Positions 12,831 to 20,365 of a DNA stretch of 25,214 nt are shown here, in pieces (within the stretch, counting starts at the first letter, position 1; the number at the start of each line of letters is the position of its first letter). The position numbers and the translations under genes were made by a program. The stretch lies in IMG/VR virus record IMGVR_UViG_3300033145_000405, positions 1 through 25,214 of that record; one strand, 5' to 3'. This DNA is from a virus. Under the pieces are notes generated by a model, which did no database searches, was not told the origin of the DNA, and worked only from the letters and a program-made list of their open reading frames with translations.

Positions 12831-12876
12831 TTATTCATCTGATGAAAATATGTATCTTAAATATTCGGAGGTAGAC

Positions 12877-13104
12877 ATGGGTAAAGCATTAAGAAGTAAC
12901 TGCTGTAATGCGATAGTAGAGTCAGGGCCAGGCAATGTTATATCCAAAGAAAACAATAACGATAATTTAGTCGATGTAAATAATGAAACCGCGAAACCGG
13001 AAGAGATCACGAGATGCCGGGCTTGCGGTTTGTTGCTTTCTAAGGACGATATGCACGAAGTTGAAACGAAATCAACCGTACGTGCAAGCTTGCAAAAAAA
13101 ATAA
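12877..13104 (+). CDS. Small cysteine-rich protein, first rightward gene
   Basis: 75 residues from ATG at 12877, after CGGAGGTAGAC: MGKALRSNCCNAIVESGPGN and later TRCRACGLLLSKDD. The CC...CxxC pattern could hold zinc. The middle is Asn/Asp-rich and probably flexible. It opens the rightward operon behind promoter P2. Function unknown. Confidence 0.65.
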   Translation: MGKALRSNCCNAIVESGPGNVISKENNNDNLVDVNNETAKPEEITRCRACGLLLSKDDMHEVETKSTVRASLQKK

Positions 13105-13121
13105 TACAAGGAGAAATCATA

Positions 13122-13283
13122 ATGCCAAGAAGAGACGGAACGGGTCCGGCAGGTAAAGGCGCTGGCACAGGAGCGGGAAGAGGTATTGGTAAAAATAATG
13201 CACCGCCTCAAGACGGCCGGGGGAACGGTGTTGGTCGTGGCATTGGTGCGAATATGCCTCCGGCGCATAGGAAGAAACCATAA
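13122..13283 (+). CDS. Gly-rich MPRRDGTGP-type small protein
   Basis: 53 residues beginning MPRRDGTGPAGKGAGTGAGR, then GRGNGVGRGIG and a basic end (AHRKKP). The MPxxDGTGPxGxGxxTGRGxG pattern is widespread in small proteins of anaerobes and phages (similar to DUF5320-type sequences), without known function. AAGGAGAAATCATA precedes the ATG. More GC-rich than its neighbours. Confidence 0.65.
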   Translation: MPRRDGTGPAGKGAGTGAGRGIGKNNAPPQDGRGNGVGRGIGANMPPAHRKKP

Positions 13284-13463
13284 ATGAGAGATTTAATAAC
13301 TGATGCTTTCGGGAGGGATATGAAGCCATTATATGATCTTACAGCTCTTATGCGGAAACAAAGACTAAAAGAATCCTCGAATGGCGGCACTCCTGGAACA
13401 TCGACAAAAATTAATGAAAAAGTAACAGTCCAGTTACAAACTAAACCTAAGAAGGAGGAGTAA
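13284..13463 (+). CDS. 59-residue small protein
   Basis: The ATG follows the previous TAA directly. Sequence MRDLITDAFGRDMKPLYDLT, then a Gly/Ser/Thr-rich linker (SSNGGTPGTSTK) and a basic tail (LQTKPKKEE). Its last codons encode the GGAGGAG site of the next gene and its TAA overlaps the next ATG. Probably a coupled virion-associated or assembly factor (inference from position). Confidence 0.6.
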   Translation: MRDLITDAFGRDMKPLYDLTALMRKQRLKESSNGGTPGTSTKINEKVTVQLQTKPKKEE

Positions 13464-13927
13464 TGAAGGGAACTTCAAGAGTAGGTGTGAAAGGTTTTTT
13501 TCGCACTCAGTTAATGGACAAGAAGACCGGTAAGATAGTATCAGATTCCGGATGGAACGAGAACACCATGACTAACCTCGGGCTGAACAATGCCTGTGCG
13601 GGTATGAGCATTGGTGCGACTGGCAGTTATGCCGCTGGTTTCATGGCGATTGGAAAAGGAACGGATGCTATAAATGCGACAATGACAGATCTTAAGAGCA
13701 AAGAGAATAGTTATTTGGCTCTTTCTCCGTCAACAGTTGCAACCGGGACGGCGCGTGCCACTTGTTCATTCGACGGTAGTGACAATTCCGCGACTCTGAC
13801 GATCGGTGAGATTGGTCTGTTCAAAACAGATTCGGCCGGTTCGATGATTGCAGCGAATACGTTTACTACTTCCCAGATGACAACAGACCAGACGCTTAAT
13901 GCGACATACGAGCTTCGGTTCAGTTGA
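13463..13927 (+). CDS. Putative phage virion appendage (tail/head fibre-like) protein
   Basis: 154 residues: the N-terminal RVGVKGFFRTQLMDKKTGKI and DSGWNENTMTNLGLNNACAG, then a Gly/Thr-rich beta domain with FMAIGKGTDA and TIGEIGLFKT. This GxFRxxxxDxxTGK...SGW..N..TNLGL layout occurs in phage fibre and appendage proteins. It sits at the start of the structural operon. No enzymatic motif. Other structural roles are possible. Confidence 0.55.
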   Translation: MKGTSRVGVKGFFRTQLMDKKTGKIVSDSGWNENTMTNLGLNNACAGMSIGATGSYAAGFMAIGKGTDAINATMTDLKSKENSYLALSPSTVATGTARATCSFDGSDNSATLTIGEIGLFKTDSAGSMIAANTFTTSQMTTDQTLNATYELRFS

Positions 13928-13972
13928 TCTTAAATTTACCTTTTTAGGTAGCCCTTTAAGGAGGTGCTTGTA

Positions 13973-14533
13973 GTGAAAAAGATACCAAAGAAAATTTTAT
14001 CGCTTGTCAATAAGCGAAGCGGTATCGATCTTGATGTTGGCTGTGGTAGTAACAAACAACCGCACTTTGTCGGGATGGACCGGAGGAAGACATCAGTTGT
14101 GGACATTGTTCATGATGCTGAAAAATTCCCTTGGCCCATCCCGGATGCGGCTTGTAACAAGGTGCTTATGAGTCATCTTATTGAGCACATCAAGCCGTGG
14201 CTCATGATCGATCTAATGAACGAAATATGGAGAGTATTGAAACCAGGCGGTCAGCTTTTGATCGCAGTTCCGTATGCGACAAGTTTCGGTTACTACCAGG
14301 ACCCTACGCATTGCAATCCTTGTAACGAAGCCACATTTACCTATTTTGATCCTAAAAAGTATTTGTTCCGGATATACGAACCGCAGCCGTGGAGTTTGGT
14401 TCGGAACGCTTATCAGTTGAATGGTAACATGGAGGTTATTCTGGAAAAAATGAGTGAAGGCCAGATGCGCACTATCCCTGAATACAAGAATATGAAGAAA
14501 TCTCAGAAAAAACAGCAGGGAGGTGCGTCTTGA
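13973..14533 (+). CDS. Class I SAM-dependent methyltransferase, GTG start
   Basis: 186 residues. Motif I LDVGCGSN (20-27), acidic D36 (VGMDRR), HLIEHI (68-73) and LKPGGQLLIAVP (89-100) are the Rossmann methyltransferase motifs; DPTHCN (110-115) resembles sugar- or lipid-modifying methyltransferases. GTG at 13973 lies eight bases after AGGAGG; an upstream GTG overlaps the site. It overlaps the glycosyltransferase by 4 nt (TTGA), so the two are co-translated. The target could be a glycan, a virion protein or a small molecule. Confidence 0.85.
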   Translation: MKKIPKKILSLVNKRSGIDLDVGCGSNKQPHFVGMDRRKTSVVDIVHDAEKFPWPIPDAACNKVLMSHLIEHIKPWLMIDLMNEIWRVLKPGGQLLIAVPYATSFGYYQDPTHCNPCNEATFTYFDPKKYLFRIYEPQPWSLVRNAYQLNGNMEVILEKMSEGQMRTIPEYKNMKKSQKKQQGGAS

Positions 14534-15435
14534 AAAATAAAATAACATCCAAGAAGAGAGTAAGAAAACATAATGTCGTTAAAGGAAAAAAAGATCAAGG
14601 GAAAATTATTACGGTGGAAAGCGCCAGACGTTCGCGCGTTACAGGCGCGTCTCCGTGGATCGACAAGTCCCTTTGCGACAAAAACCCCAAACTTGCCAAA
14701 GCGCGATTAGTTATTGGCATACCGACTACCGGGATAATACGGTACGAATGGGCTGTTGCGCGGTGGGGTCAAATTATACCGGTTAACTGGTCAAATTCGG
14801 AGATCGCCCAGGCGTATACGCAGATCGGACCGACTGGATACTTGGTTGATGATGCTCGAAACATCATTTGTCATAGGTTTCTGGAAGATAAACCGGCCGA
14901 TTGGTTGTTTTTTATCGATCATGATACAATTATCCCGCCTGATTGTTACGTTAAAATAAATACGTACATCCGGAAAGCGAAAGAACCGTGCGTATGCGGA
15001 CTGTATTACGCAAAAGGGATTCCGGCGCCGCCACTTATCTTCCGCGGCCGTGGCAATTCGTACTATGATGACTGGAAACGCGGTGATAAAGTACGAGTCG
15101 ATGCGGTCCCGATGGGCTGTACGTTGATACATCGTTCTTTAATAGTTGAGACAGCAAAAATTTCTAAGGACTATAAGGTCCCCGGGATAGCTGCACCTAT
15201 CAAAAAAGTCTTTGAAACACCAAGACGGATATGGTATGACGCTGAAAACAGGCAATATCTCAAAGATACCGGTACTGAAGACATATATTGGTCAGACAAA
15301 GTGATCGATAACGGTATTTTGGCAAAAGCCGGCTGGAAACGTCATGCAAAAATGAAATATCCGTTCCTGGCAGACACTTCTATCTTCTGCAAGCATATAG
15401 ATCTCACTTCAGGGCAGCAATATCCTCTAGAATAG
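14530..15435 (+). CDS. GT-A fold glycosyltransferase-like protein, TTG start
   Basis: 301 residues. VIGIPTTGIIRYEWAVA (61-77), DWLFFIDHDTIIPPDCYVK (124-142) with the metal-binding D130-H-D132, and GLYYAKGIPAPPL are GT-A features. TGTEDIYWSDKVIDNGI resembles the acceptor-site ED motif of family 2 enzymes. The N-terminus is basic. TTG at 14530 follows GGAGGTGCGTC and overlaps the methyltransferase stop. With the methyltransferase it probably decorates a phage or host surface component (inference). Confidence 0.8.
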   Translation: MKNKITSKKRVRKHNVVKGKKDQGKIITVESARRSRVTGASPWIDKSLCDKNPKLAKARLVIGIPTTGIIRYEWAVARWGQIIPVNWSNSEIAQAYTQIGPTGYLVDDARNIICHRFLEDKPADWLFFIDHDTIIPPDCYVKINTYIRKAKEPCVCGLYYAKGIPAPPLIFRGRGNSYYDDWKRGDKVRVDAVPMGCTLIHRSLIVETAKISKDYKVPGIAAPIKKVFETPRRIWYDAENRQYLKDTGTEDIYWSDKVIDNGILAKAGWKRHAKMKYPFLADTSIFCKHIDLTSGQQYPLE

Positions 15436-15443
15436 CCATATTC

Positions 15444-15497
15444 GAGGCAGAACGGGCGCTTATTTGCATTTTTATGCAATAAGTGACCCGTTACCTC
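15444..15497. repeat. Long hairpin between glycosyltransferase and fibre genes
   Basis: A 54-nt inverted repeat folds as GAGG/CCTC, AACGGG/CCCGTT, CGCTTA/TAAGTG (one G-T pair) and TTGCAT/ATGCAA around a TTTT loop, with only small bulges. No T-run follows, so it is not a canonical intrinsic terminator. Possible processing site or mRNA stabiliser between late genes. Confidence 0.6.
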
Positions 15498-15517
15498 ATC
15501 ATTAGGAAGAAAATACC

Positions 15518-15628
15518 ATGAAATACCGAATCCAAGTAGATCTCGATTTCGTGCTTGAATTCGGCGCGAATGACCTCGAAACGTATATAAAACCCCTAAT
15601 TCCTATACTCAAAGACATAACGAGGTAA
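15518..15628 (+). CDS. 36-residue small protein
   Basis: ATG at 15518 with AGGAAG upstream: MKYRIQVDLDFVLEFGANDL, then ETYIKPLIPILKDITR. A short amphipathic protein; its end (CGAGGTAATAAA) supplies the ribosome binding site of the LamG fibre gene. Could be a small virion or chaperone-like peptide. No homologue recognised. Confidence 0.5.
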   Translation: MKYRIQVDLDFVLEFGANDLETYIKPLIPILKDITR

Positions 15629-15632
15629 TAAA

Positions 15633-18600
15633 ATGGCCGGTTTAGATTCAAATACAAAATTATATTTACCGTTTGATCAGCATACTTTAGGTGCTACTAC
15701 TAAAGATGGTGCATTAGAAGTATTGGATTATGGTAGCGCAGGTAGCATTCTTACACAATATGGCAATGCTACTTTAACAACAGTAAATACACATGTCCAT
15801 AATGCATGTTTAACTTTAGATGGTTCCGGAGATTATATAGATTGTGGTACCACGTTAGCAGGAGTTTTGTCTGGCAACAATATAACAGTTTCATTGTGGG
15901 CAAAAGCCAACACAACAACAGCAAATGATGGTGTGTTCACTATAGGCAATTTTGCAAACACTTCTGGTGAATTTACTATAAATTGGGGTGCCAATGCAAA
16001 TACTATTAACGGGTTTATAGACGGAAGTTCAGCTAATAAGGTTCAATATGTAATGTCAGATACAGATGATTGGCATCACATAGTGTTGAAATACGATGGT
16101 ACCACATTAACATTAGTTGTGGATAACGATACTCCTGTAACAGTGGCTCTTTCAAAAACACTTACATGGACAGGTCTTAAAACAATAATCGGTGGATATT
16201 ATTCATCTTCATATACTTTTAATGGATTGATCGCAGATGTCAGAGTCTTTGGTTCTACAGTATCTGCTGAGAATATAACTAAATTGTATGGTTCAGTATC
16301 TGGAACAACAGAAGCCATTGGTGGCGAATTGCTTTGGATGAAAGGTTGTCAAGATCAATCTGGTGATGGATGTAGCGATAGTTATCATATACCTACTTTC
16401 GTAGGTACGGCTCAGTTAGATACTGCAGTAACTAAATATGATGATGATACAACTTCGATTCTTTTTGATGGTGATAGTGATTGTGTTACAGTTCTCGATA
16501 GTGATAGTTTTGATATTGTTGCTTCAAATTCTACAAGTTATACAATAGACTTCTTTGTTAAACATAGCGATCATTCTGGGTACGAAGCATATATAAGTCA
16601 ATATCAAAGTGCTGATTATAGATGGACTTTTTGGCATAGAGATGGAGATGGTATGCAATTTTACGTTAGAAATTCAACAGGGGTTATAACAACACCTTAC
16701 GGTACTGAAATTACGGATACTGATTTACATCATGTAGCACTTATTATTAATGGAACTGGAACTACTAAAAATATAGGTATTTATTTAGATGGAAATCAAA
16801 CTTCTTATTTACAAGATGATTCAATTGCAAGTTTTGCTGGAATTTTATATATAGGTGACAAAGGAGATGGATCTATGTATCTTGATGGGAATACATCTCA
16901 TCTACGAATACAAGCATCTAACATCTTTAATGCATCGCCAAATGTAGGAAAAACTGACACTATAACAGTTCCGACAGCACCATATACAGCGGCAGCAATC
17001 GCACTCGAAGTAGACACAAATGACGCAGTGACGGTTACTGAAAGCGTTGCATTAACTATTGCAAATAATGTTTCAGTTTCAACTTCGGTAACAATTGCAG
17101 AAGACGTTGCTACATTCATACCTTTGCTGATACTGGAAAAAACTGATAGTATTTCAATTTCAGATGTCGTTCCTTATACTACTATATCACCATGTATGCT
17201 TCCCGGTAATCCTCAAAATGTAACATGGACTGATGGAACAAGATATTGGCGCGCATGGCATAATTGTACAGGTAACTATATACAATTCGATTATACAACT
17301 GATCCAGATAATGCATGGACAGAAAATACTAATGCACGGATAACGACAGGTATTTTTCATACTTATTCGGTCCATGGTAGTGATGTAAATGTTGCGGTAG
17401 TATATCGCGACGCAGATAGTGATGTGCATTTTATATTAGCAAAAAATTATACTACCTCATTTAGCTGGGGCGCTTCTACAGAACTTTTTGCTGATGCCAC
17501 TAAAATATATAAAATGCCAACAGTTAAACATCTTGGGAATGATAGATGGATGGTTGCAGTTATTGAAGATAATGCTGGATCATATTCAATATTTTCCAGG
17601 ACAAGTAAAGTAACAAATCCACAAAATGTATCTAGCTGGAATGCAGCTGAAACAATAGATACAGCTACGGGTGCAAATCAGGCATTTTGTACATTAGCAA
17701 CTGCTAATTCAGGATATGATGCAGTAGCAGTATATACAGATGGATCTGCATTACTATTAAAAGAATATTCCGGAGAAGCATGGGATGAATCATCTACAGC
17801 AGTCGATACAATAAACAAGTCTTTCATTACGAAAAAATATGAAACTTTTGAAATTATGTATACTTCCCTAGTTGGAAAAATACATATAGCTTATGTAAAA
17901 TCTGATAACACTATAGTAGAACGGCATTATGAGTTTGGCGTAGGATTAGAAGATGAAAAAATTCTTTCTGAATATGACGATGTGCATACCGGACCTACAA
18001 TATCTATATTCGGAGATTATATATTTTTTATTTGGTATAACCATACACAGTCACATATACATTACGTTCAAGAACATATATCCACAGGTACAAAATCAGA
18101 AGTATTACATATTGATGTCGTTAGTGGATTAGAACGGATTGACGGAAGTAGAACTGATGGCACACAGCATGGCGCGTTTATTTTATGGGAAGATTCAGAG
18201 GGGTTACATTCTAAGATTATTGGTTTAGGTCTTAATGTAAATGATTCAGTAACCGTTGCAGAAAACACTGCAGTGAAACTGCCTACATTATTGCTTACAT
18301 CTTTAGATACGGTATTTAGCGAAAAAGATGTTTCATATAAAGGCGTAACATTACCGGATAGCGTTAACCAACCGAACGTATGGGATAAATCCGGAACATA
18401 TTTACAACATACAGACGCAACGATCGAAGACGATTCAGACGCGTTAAATGGAAAAGCGCTTGAACTTTCAGCAAGTGATGGATTAAACGGAACTCTTTAT
18501 TACCGGCATTATACAAACGGGCACTATTGGTATGATAATGTAAATAATGCCAAAGGTCACACAGTTGAATTTCGTATCAAAGTTATGGATGATACATCTT

Positions 18601-19529
18601 CTCCCGGGACTGAATATGAAATAGGATACATTTATATAACTGATGGTACATGGGCGTATAATATAAGTATAAAAGGCGGTTCGATTTTTATCCCTGGAAC
18701 TTATATATCAGGTGCGACACAGCAATACAATATTGATTTAACAGATACTTATCATGTAATTAAAGCGGTAACAATAGGTACATCGGTAAAAGTTTATGTA
18801 GATGGAACATTAAGAATTTCAGCTACATTAGATTATTCGTCTGGTGCAACAAAAATGATTCAAATGAAAGTAGGTGGATCGTCTACGGGTAGTACTGGTG
18901 TATATCGAATAGATTATCTTAATTATTTAGTAACGCGAAATCCGGAATTAGTAAATACACTTAATCTTCAAGTCATTGATTCAGTTTCTGTCGCGGAAGA
19001 TGTAAAAGCAGTAAGAGTAATACATTCAGGAGTTAGCAATTCTATTTCTATTACGGAAAACATTGCTACTTTTTTGCCTCTTGTAATTTATTCCAGCGAT
19101 TCAGTTTCTATTACAGAAAATGTTGCTACAGCTCTTCCACTCGTAGTTTTCTCCAGTGATCTAGTTTCTATTACGGAATACATCGAAATGTTTAAGATCG
19201 GTGACACTGAAGTATCAGATTCAATAAGCATCGCGGAAAATATTACGTTAGAATTAGCAAATAATTTAACAAAGACAGATTCAATAAGTATTGCAGAAAA
19301 TGTTGAATTACAACTTATTTGTAATTTATTTGTATCAGATTCAATTACTATTACGACTTATCAAACATCTATTATTCCTAGATTATATTTAATTACATAT
19401 GAATCTATTACAATTACTGAATATGATTTAAAACATGAATTTTTATTCAGTTATGAATTTGAAAATATTACAGATGAACTATGCTTTAAAAATACAATAG
19501 AGTTATTAGAATTTGTGAGTTTGACATAA
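15633..19529 (+). CDS. Large LamG-repeat fibre or adhesin-like protein
   Basis: 1298 residues. The N-terminal ~230 form a LamG/concanavalin-A-like jellyroll (TVSLWAKA, DDWHHIVLKYDGTTLTLVVD, FNGLIADVRVF). A second such domain lies at about 230-440 (YTIDFFVKHSD, LHHVALIINGTG). Residues ~510-860 look like a beta-propeller or BNR-type region with repeated Trp and Asp segments. A third LamG-like domain is at about 930-1110 (VEFRIKVMDD, VYVDGTLRISATL). Linkers and the C-terminus carry DSVSITEN-type repeats of 20 residues. LamG domains bind carbohydrate, so this is probably a receptor-binding fibre. CGAGG precedes the ATG. It is more AT-rich than the genes upstream. Confidence 0.8.
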   Translation: MAGLDSNTKLYLPFDQHTLGATTKDGALEVLDYGSAGSILTQYGNATLTTVNTHVHNACLTLDGSGDYIDCGTTLAGVLSGNNITVSLWAKANTTTANDGVFTIGNFANTSGEFTINWGANANTINGFIDGSSANKVQYVMSDTDDWHHIVLKYDGTTLTLVVDNDTPVTVALSKTLTWTGLKTIIGGYYSSSYTFNGLIADVRVFGSTVSAENITKLYGSVSGTTEAIGGELLWMKGCQDQSGDGCSDSYHIPTFVGTAQLDTAVTKYDDDTTSILFDGDSDCVTVLDSDSFDIVASNSTSYTIDFFVKHSDHSGYEAYISQYQSADYRWTFWHRDGDGMQFYVRNSTGVITTPYGTEITDTDLHHVALIINGTGTTKNIGIYLDGNQTSYLQDDSIASFAGILYIGDKGDGSMYLDGNTSHLRIQASNIFNASPNVGKTDTITVPTAPYTAAAIALEVDTNDAVTVTESVALTIANNVSVSTSVTIAEDVATFIPLLILEKTDSISISDVVPYTTISPCMLPGNPQNVTWTDGTRYWRAWHNCTGNYIQFDYTTDPDNAWTENTNARITTGIFHTYSVHGSDVNVAVVYRDADSDVHFILAKNYTTSFSWGASTELFADATKIYKMPTVKHLGNDRWMVAVIEDNAGSYSIFSRTSKVTNPQNVSSWNAAETIDTATGANQAFCTLATANSGYDAVAVYTDGSALLLKEYSGEAWDESSTAVDTINKSFITKKYETFEIMYTSLVGKIHIAYVKSDNTIVERHYEFGVGLEDEKILSEYDDVHTGPTISIFGDYIFFIWYNHTQSHIHYVQEHISTGTKSEVLHIDVVSGLERIDGSRTDGTQHGAFILWEDSEGLHSKIIGLGLNVNDSVTVAENTAVKLPTLLLTSLDTVFSEKDVSYKGVTLPDSVNQPNVWDKSGTYLQHTDATIEDDSDALNGKALELSASDGLNGTLYYRHYTNGHYWYDNVNNAKGHTVEFRIKVMDDTSSPGTEYEIGYIYITDGTWAYNISIKGGSIFIPGTYISGATQQYNIDLTDTYHVIKAVTIGTSVKVYVDGTLRISATLDYSSGATKMIQMKVGGSSTGSTGVYRIDYLNYLVTRNPELVNTLNLQVIDSVSVAEDVKAVRVIHSGVSNSISITENIATFLPLVIYSSDSVSITENVATALPLVVFSSDLVSITEYIEMFKIGDTEVSDSISIAENITLELANNLTKTDSISIAENVELQLICNLFVSDSITITTYQTSIIPRLYLITYESITITEYDLKHEFLFSYEFENITDELCFKNTIELLEFVSLT
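18978..19424 (+). repeat. Eight 60-bp repeats encoding 20-residue DSVSITEN motifs
   Basis: DSVSVAED, NSISITEN, DSVSITEN, DLVSITEY, DSISIAEN (twice), DSITITTY and ESITITEY start at residues about 1116, 1136, 1156, 1176, 1195, 1216, 1236 and 1257. Isolated copies occur near residues 464, 485, 504, 869 and 890 at domain borders. The repeats are diverged at the DNA level, so they are old but constrained. They probably form a beta-rich stalk. Confidence 0.7.
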
Positions 19530-19538
19530 GGAGGCGTC

Positions 19539-19847
19539 ATGACTTGGAGAGGTGGACCATTTTATGTAGGCAACGATATAACATTGAAAGGACAGTTTGA
19601 ATCAGACGGTGACGCGCAAACACCTGATGCCGGAACTGCATTATGTACAATATTCAGAAAAGGAACTGACGACGCAGTTATAGATGAAGCATCTGCATCG
19701 ATAAGCGGTACAACTGTGTACTATAAAGCAACGGATCTTACGGTTGGTGAGTACGTTGCATATTTAACAGCAACATTTAATGCAGGAGCAGATGAACGCA
19801 CCGGGGAAATACAGTTTGTTGTTAAGACCAAAGGAGGCATTTGGTAA
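19539..19847 (+). CDS. Ig-like beta-sandwich minor virion protein (putative)
   Basis: 102 residues: MTWRGGPFYVGNDITLKGQF, ALCTIFRKGTDDAV and TDLTVGEYVAYLTATF. The strand pattern GNDITLKGQF...TVGEYVAYLTATF resembles the baseplate or appendage BppU N-terminal and Ig-like phage domains. AAGGAGGCGTC precedes the ATG. Its last base is shared with the TerS start. Position between fibre and terminase favours a structural role. Confidence 0.5.
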   Translation: MTWRGGPFYVGNDITLKGQFESDGDAQTPDAGTALCTIFRKGTDDAVIDEASASISGTTVYYKATDLTVGEYVAYLTATFNAGADERTGEIQFVVKTKGGIW

Positions 19848-20365
19848 TGAGCGAAAATAGAATACAAAATCAAAATAGCTTAGACAATTTAAAAAAAGAT
19901 AATAAGGCACATCCGGAATATGGTAAAGGATATTGCTTGCCTCAGGAAAAAATTGATGAGCTATTTATACTTTTAGCTGATAATGAAAATCTTACTAATG
20001 CCGCTAAAAAGATTGGCATTACTTACGATACAGCTAAGAAGTATTTTGAACAAGGAGATCCCCGTCGCGGAATATCATCATTAAAAAAACGTCTTGTTAT
20101 GCTTCAGACTAAGCGTTCTGAAAAATTCGCTGATGAATATCTTAAACGTCGAAAAGACTTGATGACATTAGTGCAAGAACAAATCGATAAATTGCGAAAA
20201 GACCTAAACGATTCAACTGATACGAAAAAAATATCTTACACAGCGTTGGAAAAAATGATCAAGCTCGAATTAACGCTTCAGGGACAACCCGAAAAAACAG
20301 ATACTATGGGTATGTTAACCGCTGAAGATCTTAAGATTCTGGAGAGTAGTGCGAATGACAAATGA
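19847..20365 (+). CDS. Terminase small subunit (TerS), putative
   Basis: 172 residues from ATG at 19847, overlapping the upstream stop as TAATG, with GGAGG nine bases upstream. The HTH-like segment NLTNAAKKIGITYDTAKKYF (48-67) fits the DNA-binding domain of TerS; the following helices (KRLVMLQTKRSEKFADEYLK, EQIDKLRKDLND) suit the oligomerisation core. It overlaps the TerL gene by 11 nt. TerS rings recognise the packaging site and recruit TerL. Confidence 0.8.
   Translation: MSENRIQNQNSLDNLKKDNKAHPEYGKGYCLPQEKIDELFILLADNENLTNAAKKIGITYDTAKKYFEQGDPRRGISSLKKRLVMLQTKRSEKFADEYLKRRKDLMTLVQEQIDKLRKDLNDSTDTKKISYTALEKMIKLELTLQGQPEKTDTMGMLTAEDLKILESSANDK

Noticed and set aside
12839-12845. CTGATGA, the first core box of a hammerhead ribozyme
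   Set aside because: No stem II followed by GAAA and no flanking stems I and III can be found nearby.
12831-13268. Leftward 145-codon frame opposite the first rightward genes
   Set aside because: It is antisense to three rightward genes that have clear ribosome binding sites, and its Ser/Cys-rich product looks like a shadow.
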